A stretch of DNA of 64,000 nucleotides, taken from assembly GCA_039908095.1 (NCBI GenBank), contig JAMOBJ010000005.1, forward strand, positions 1 through 64,000. The letters are read 5' to 3'. Position 1 is the first letter of the stretch; each line of letters begins with the position of its first letter. The notes below the pieces were generated by a model. That model saw only the letters and a list, made by a program, of their open reading frames with translations, did not search any database and was not told where the DNA came from. The translations under genes and the position numbers were made by a program. The stretch is from Nitrospirae bacterium YQR-1 (GTDB taxonomy: Bacteria > Nitrospirota > Thermodesulfovibrionia > Thermodesulfovibrionales > Magnetobacteriaceae). Below are positions 61,986 through 64,000 of the stretch, piece after piece.

Positions 61986-62045
61986 CCAATTATACACAAT
62001 AACGGATATAGAGCGCAAGTGGACGAATTGTTTGAAACGCGGGTT

Positions 62046-62576
62046 TTAAGGGTCAACATTATCAGTGGCCATCTGTGTGATACGGGATTTAAGGAGCCTG
62101 ATGGCCTCTTTTGTAGTTTCAACCCTTACCTGCATCCTGTCTCCGGAAAACCAGCGCCTCACGACCTGTTCAAACCCCTCAGGCCCCTTAAGCGCAATAA
62201 AAACCAGTCCGACAGGTTTTTCCTTGCTCCCGCCGCCGGGGCCGGCAATTCCGGTTACCGATACACTCAACGTTGCTCCAGTTAGCTCCCTTACCCCTCT
62301 TACCATCTCAAGGGCTGTCTCCTCACTTACCGCCCCATGAGTTTTAAGCGTATCGCCGGAGACTCCAAGTACTTTCATTTTCAAATCATTACTATAAGAT
62401 ACAACACCCCCCAAAAACACCTCTGAGCTGCCTGCCACCGTTGTTATAAATGCCGCTATCATCCCGCCTGTGCAGGACTCGGCTGTTGATATAGTGATTT
62501 GCCTCTCTGACGCCTCCCTTACAAGAGCCTCTGCAAGTGCTGTTACTTCTTCTACTTCCAGTGTGCCTGATATCAT
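62046..62576 (-). CDS. pncC: CinA C-terminal domain / nicotinamide-nucleotide amidase
   Basis: 176 residues from ATG 62576, with AAAGGG about 7 nt up. SISTAESCTGGMIAAFITTVAGSSEVFLGGVVSYSNDLKMKVLGV and GIAGPGGGSKEKPVGLV-like stretches are the PncC marks. It deamidates NMN to nicotinate mononucleotide. The frame stays open for about 38 codons upstream (to GTG 62690) with an Arg/Asp-rich stretch not typical of PncC, so the start is not certain. The full CinA N-terminal domain is absent. Confidence 0.85.
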   Translation of the reverse strand: MISGTLEVEEVTALAEALVREASERQITISTAESCTGGMIAAFITTVAGSSEVFLGGVVSYSNDLKMKVLGVSGDTLKTHGAVSEETALEMVRGVRELTGATLSVSVTGIAGPGGGSKEKPVGLVFIALKGPEGFEQVVRRWFSGDRMQVRVETTKEAIRLLKSRITQMATDNVDP

Positions 62577-62784
62577 AAAAATACCCTTTGCAAGTCTAAA
62601 TAGTTTTGTATCCGGGACAGCCCTCAAATCCCTTACAACCCTTCTGTCGCAGTCTGCACTCCTTATTGATACAATGTGCTTTAACCTCACGTAACGATTT
62701 GTTCCGACAATGGATTTTTGGTTCTGTTTTTTTGCGTGTAGTACGATTTTTAATGCCCATTACCACACGCTGCGCTATTTACTC

Positions 62785-64000
62785 TTATAGACTATAGACA
62801 TGTTCGTCCTCAAGAAGCTCAGTAAACTCATGGGCTGTAACAGGCTTGCTGAAAAGGAACCCCTGAATCTCGTCACATTCAAAGGTACGCAATAACTCCA
62901 GTTGCTGGATGTTCTCGACCCCTTCAGCTATAACTTTGATATTGAGACTGTGAGCCATTGAGATTATAGATGAGGTGATAACAGCATCAGAAGCATCATA
63001 TGGACAGTTACGGATAAAGCTCTGGTCAATTTTCAGCGTCTGAAGAGGAAAACGTTTCAAATAAACCAAAGATGAGTACCCTGTACCAAAATCATCCACA
63101 GAAATATTTATACCCATGTCCCTGATTTGATGCATAACCTTTATGCTTTCTTCAACATTTGACATAAGGCCGCTTTCCGTAATTTCAAGCTCAAGCTGCT
63201 CAGGGGATACTCTTGTCTCATCTAAAACATCAGTTATAGTCTTTAAAAGTTCCTTTTGTCTAAAATGCTGTGCGGAGAGGTTTACCGAAATACGAATTGG
63301 TGAGAAACCGGCATCCAACCATTTGCGGCCCTGACGACAGGCAGTGGCTATTACCCATTTGCCTATAGGCACGATCAGACGCGTTTCCTCCGCTATCGGT
63401 ATAAATTTTGCCGGAGATACCAGTCCGGTCTCAGGGTGCTGCCACCTTATCAGAGCCTCACAACCACCTATCCTGCCCGTAGCCATATCTATTTGTGGTT
63501 GATAGTGAAGCAGAAACTGTTCCGACTCCAGAGCCGTAATAAGAGCTTTTTCAAGTGTCACTCGCTCCGTTATAGCTTTATCCATAGAGGGCTCATAAAA
63601 CCTGTAATCATTCTTTCCGTGCTCCTTGGCCTGATACATTGCCACATCTGCACACTTGCTCAAGGCCTCCAGCGTGTCACCGTCATTGGGGAAGATGCTT
63701 ATACCAATGCTGACACCAACCTGACACGTGTGCTGACCAAGCACATACGGTTCATTTATTGTTTTTATTATCTTCTGGGCTATGGTTATCAAGTCTGAGG
63801 GCTTAACTATTTTTGAAACCAGTATCTGAAATTCATCACCACCCATGCGCGCTACAGTGTCGGATTTCCTTACGCAGTCCTCAAGCCGCCATGAGACCTC
63901 CTTAAGCAGCAGGTCTCCAACATTGTGTCCCAGTGTGTCGTTGACAAGCTTAAACCTGTCGAGGTCCAAAAACATCACCGCAAACATATAGTCATTTCTT
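62785..64000 (-). CDS. GGDEF-EAL protein, 5' end cut by the window
   Basis: At least 404 residues; the frame runs open through the window's end, and [21 protein letters not shown] shows that the GGDEF domain begins before it. The [10 protein letters not shown] signature is intact, so cyclase activity is possible. The EAL domain (about residues 140-395 of the visible part) has [10 protein letters not shown], the [11 protein letters not shown] and [18 protein letters not shown] motifs, and AEGVENIQQ, so phosphodiesterase activity is likely. N-terminal sensor domains lie outside the window. Confidence 0.92.
   Translation of the reverse strand, partial: RNDYMFAVMFLDLDRFKLVNDTLGHNVGDLLLKEVSWRLEDCVRKSDTVARMGGDEFQILVSKIVKPSDLITIAQKIIKTINEPYVLGQHTCQVGVSIGISIFPNDGDTLEALSKCADVAMYQAKEHGKNDYRFYEPSMDKAITERVTLEKALITALESEQFLLHYQPQIDMATGRIGGCEALIRWQHPETGLVSPAKFIPIAEETRLIVPIGKWVIATACRQGRKWLDAGFSPIRISVNLSAQHFRQKELLKTITDVLDETRVSPEQLELEITESGLMSNVEESIKVMHQIRDMGINISVDDFGTGYSSLVYLKRFPLQTLKIDQSFIRNCPYDASDAVITSSIISMAHSLNIKVIAEGVENIQQLELLRTFECDEIQGFLFSKPVTAHEFTELLEDEHVYSL

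Noticed and set aside
61872..62285. A 137-residue plus-strand frame
   Set aside because: It overlaps the clearly coding pncC gene on the other strand and runs through an element fragment.

Overview
The window reads like a single chromosomal contig from a Gram-negative, anaerobic or microaerophilic bacterium of moderate GC. Gene content suggests Nitrospirota (Thermodesulfovibrionia or Magnetobacterium relatives): cobalt uptake under a cobalamin riboswitch, tungstate uptake, DsrE2- and YeeE-type sulfur proteins, a core-MetE-like methyltransferase, hydrogenase-4-like membrane subunits, and def-fmt-DUF116 and tmk-holB-ricT-metG gene orders. No 16S rRNA or ribosomal protein is present, so the lineage is an inference.

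Layout. 0-7 kb (mostly minus strand): 3D-domain protein, TetR regulator, pyrE, Tat-type phosphoesterase, murA, a DVU0298-like HEAT protein and cobB/cbiA. 7-12.5 kb: a DUF4143 ATPase and the cobalt operon cbiK-cbiM-cbiN-cbiQ-cbiO behind a cobalamin riboswitch. 12.5-20.6 kb: flavin reductase, a dppBC-type permease pair between two direct repeats, hemerythrin, TM2 protein, tRNA-His, then metK-ahcY-rlmN (SAM supply, SAH removal and a SAM-using enzyme). 20.7-26.7 kb (minus): a TIGR03960/TIGR03936-type radical SAM protein, rng, larE and a GlcF-like Fe-S protein in one tightly packed operon. 26.9-33.9 kb (plus): split YeeE transporter, a possible structured RNA, rny-ymdB, osmC, pgpA, thpR and an unknown gene. 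33.9-42 kb (minus): a 47-residue Cys-rich ORF, an HDOD protein, a single-domain receiver, metG, ricT, holB, tmk and a core-MetE-like protein. 42-50 kb (minus): a eukaryotic-like signalling island with a TPR protein, a 1592-residue kinase/WD40/HEAT protein, a lipoprotein, an FHA/Zn-ribbon/kinase protein and a small membrane protein. 50-57 kb: tupABC, dsrE2, DUF116, fmt, def, ribF and an orphan ABC-2 permease. 57-64 kb: a pseudo-receiver regulator, hyfB-hyfC-hyfE without catalytic subunits, cinA/pncC and a GGDEF-EAL protein cut by the window edge.

The main unexplained structure is a dispersed palindromic element of about 140 bp, MITE- or REP-like, with ends resembling TAATACCAAGTNGCAGTC. It occurs in full, deleted and end-only forms across the window. 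It repeatedly overlaps the 3' ends of genes, so that the element supplies the last residues and the stop codon of several proteins. Next to one fragment lies a perfect 48-bp inverted repeat with a 5-nt loop (49952-50052).
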